Origin: Puniceicoccaceae bacterium
GTDB lineage: Bacteria > Verrucomicrobiota > Verrucomicrobiia > Opitutales > Opitutaceae
Length of the DNA: 40,374 nt
Reading direction: 5' to 3'
Assembly: GCA_007695295.1 (NCBI GenBank)
Contig: REEB01000093.1
Location: forward strand, 1-40,374
The notes under the pieces are model-generated. The model saw nothing but the letters and a program-made list of their open reading frames with translations, searched no databases and was not told where the DNA came from. The position numbers and the translations under genes were made by a program. This document shows positions 39,860-40,374 of this stretch, piece after piece; the first letter of the stretch is position 1; each line of letters begins with the position of its first letter.

Positions 39860-40315
39860 ATGACGACAAGAGAGATTCTTTCTGATGAGCTGGAAGGCCT
39901 GCTCGCCCTCTATAAACACCTCCACACCTCCGATGATCCACTGCCGGCAGACGATGAGGTTCAAGGCATCTGGCAGGAGATTTGCGCTTCGTCTCGGTAC
40001 AGGTATTTCGGCGCCTTCGCTGGGGGTCGATTGGTGTCAACCTGCACTTTGTCGGTAACACCAAATCTTACCCGGGGATGTCGGCCCTATGGCCTCATTG
40101 AAAATGTGGTTACCCATCCCGGTTATCGACGGAGAGGGCTGGGCAGAATGGTTTTGGAGTTCGCCCTTGCGGAAGCATGGAATGCAGGTTGCTACAAGGT
40201 GATGTTGTTGACCGGAAGGATGGATGAAGGATGCTTTCGATTTTATGAATCGGCCGGCTTTCGCCGGAATGAGAAGCAGGGGTTTGTCGCGAGGCCAAAT
40301 CAAAACGAACGCTGA
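39860..40315 (+). CDS. GNAT-family N-acetyltransferase
   Basis: About 151 residues with the GNAT acetyl-CoA fold: the motif A strand and loop IENVVTHPGYRRRGLGRMVLEFAL, giving the R/Q-x-x-G-x-G/A pyrophosphate loop, followed by CYKVMLLTGRMDEGCFRFYESAGF as motif B. The substrate is unknown. The ATG at 39860 is preferred; a GTG at 39833 would add nine residues that read through the end of the HAD remnant's reading frame. Codon use is less GC-biased than elsewhere in the window, suggesting transfer with the HAD remnant. No promoter is certain. The last 59 bases of the window hold nothing I can name. Confidence 0.88.
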   Translation: MTTREILSDELEGLLALYKHLHTSDDPLPADDEVQGIWQEICASSRYRYFGAFAGGRLVSTCTLSVTPNLTRGCRPYGLIENVVTHPGYRRRGLGRMVLEFALAEAWNAGCYKVMLLTGRMDEGCFRFYESAGFRRNEKQGFVARPNQNER

Positions 40316-40374
40316 TCTTGCAACTCCGGGAAGCTGACCCATGCCCCCTAGGATTTCATCGTGGCGTTGCGCCC

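Overview
The window is high-GC DNA (about 65% by eye) with tightly packed genes. It most likely comes from the Verrucomicrobiota, possibly the Opitutales. Three things point there: a Chlamydia-like class Ic ribonucleotide reductase (a beta subunit without the radical tyrosine and an alpha subunit with three ATP-cone-like regions), a GldA/GldF/GldG/DUF4340 transporter cluster, and several proteins whose style is common in the PVC group. The assignment rests on protein family resemblance only. No rRNA, tRNA, CRISPR array or intact insertion sequence was seen.

Layout. 1-1.1 kb: a CheX-like phosphatase behind a small membrane protein (minus strand). 1.2-3.8 kb: a plus-strand run of a QueD-type pterin synthase, a GT4 glycosyltransferase and a diacylglycerol-kinase-family lipid kinase. 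3.8-8.0 kb: a hybrid histidine kinase and a LuxR-type response regulator (minus), divergent from a PstS-like binding protein. 8.0-9.1 kb: DUF2071 and DUF4190 proteins. 9.6-15.3 kb: a DsrE protein, then a likely carbohydrate locus (TIM-barrel isomerase, Gfo/Idh/MocA oxidoreductase, MFS transporter, DeoR regulator) followed by a LytM/M23-like protein. 15.4-21.9 kb (minus): a membrane protein, then DUF4340, GldG-like, permease and ATPase genes lying behind proA.

22.2-26.6 kb: nrdB-nrdA with a candidate promoter and inverted repeat upstream and a perfect hairpin terminator downstream. 26.7-27.1 kb: small DUF3185 and CsbD stress-type proteins. 27.4-28.3 kb: an EamA transporter. 28.3-30.2 kb: a small accessory patch with a VapBC-type and a FitAB-type toxin-antitoxin pair facing each other, beside non-coding or decayed sequence. 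30.2-36.1 kb: a Gfo/Idh/MocA oxidoreductase divergent from a plus-strand series (SRPBCC-TIGR01777 fusion, renalase-like flavoprotein, M20 peptidase, AstA), the last three joined by overlapping or nearly touching ends. 36.1-39.5 kb: a secreted coiled-coil protein, a cardiolipin-synthase-type PLD protein and a divergent YihY/BrkB membrane protein. 39.5-40.4 kb: a truncated HAD hydrolase and a GNAT acetyltransferase in sequence that is visibly less GC-rich, which suggests recent acquisition.

The most informative locus is nrdBA. All six metal ligands of the beta subunit can be placed by spacing. The first ligand is Glu, as in Chlamydia, and the radical-tyrosine position is Leu. Other points worth a check are AstA translationally coupled to an M20 hydrolase, the M23-like protein tied to a sugar locus, and the decayed HAD gene at the right edge.
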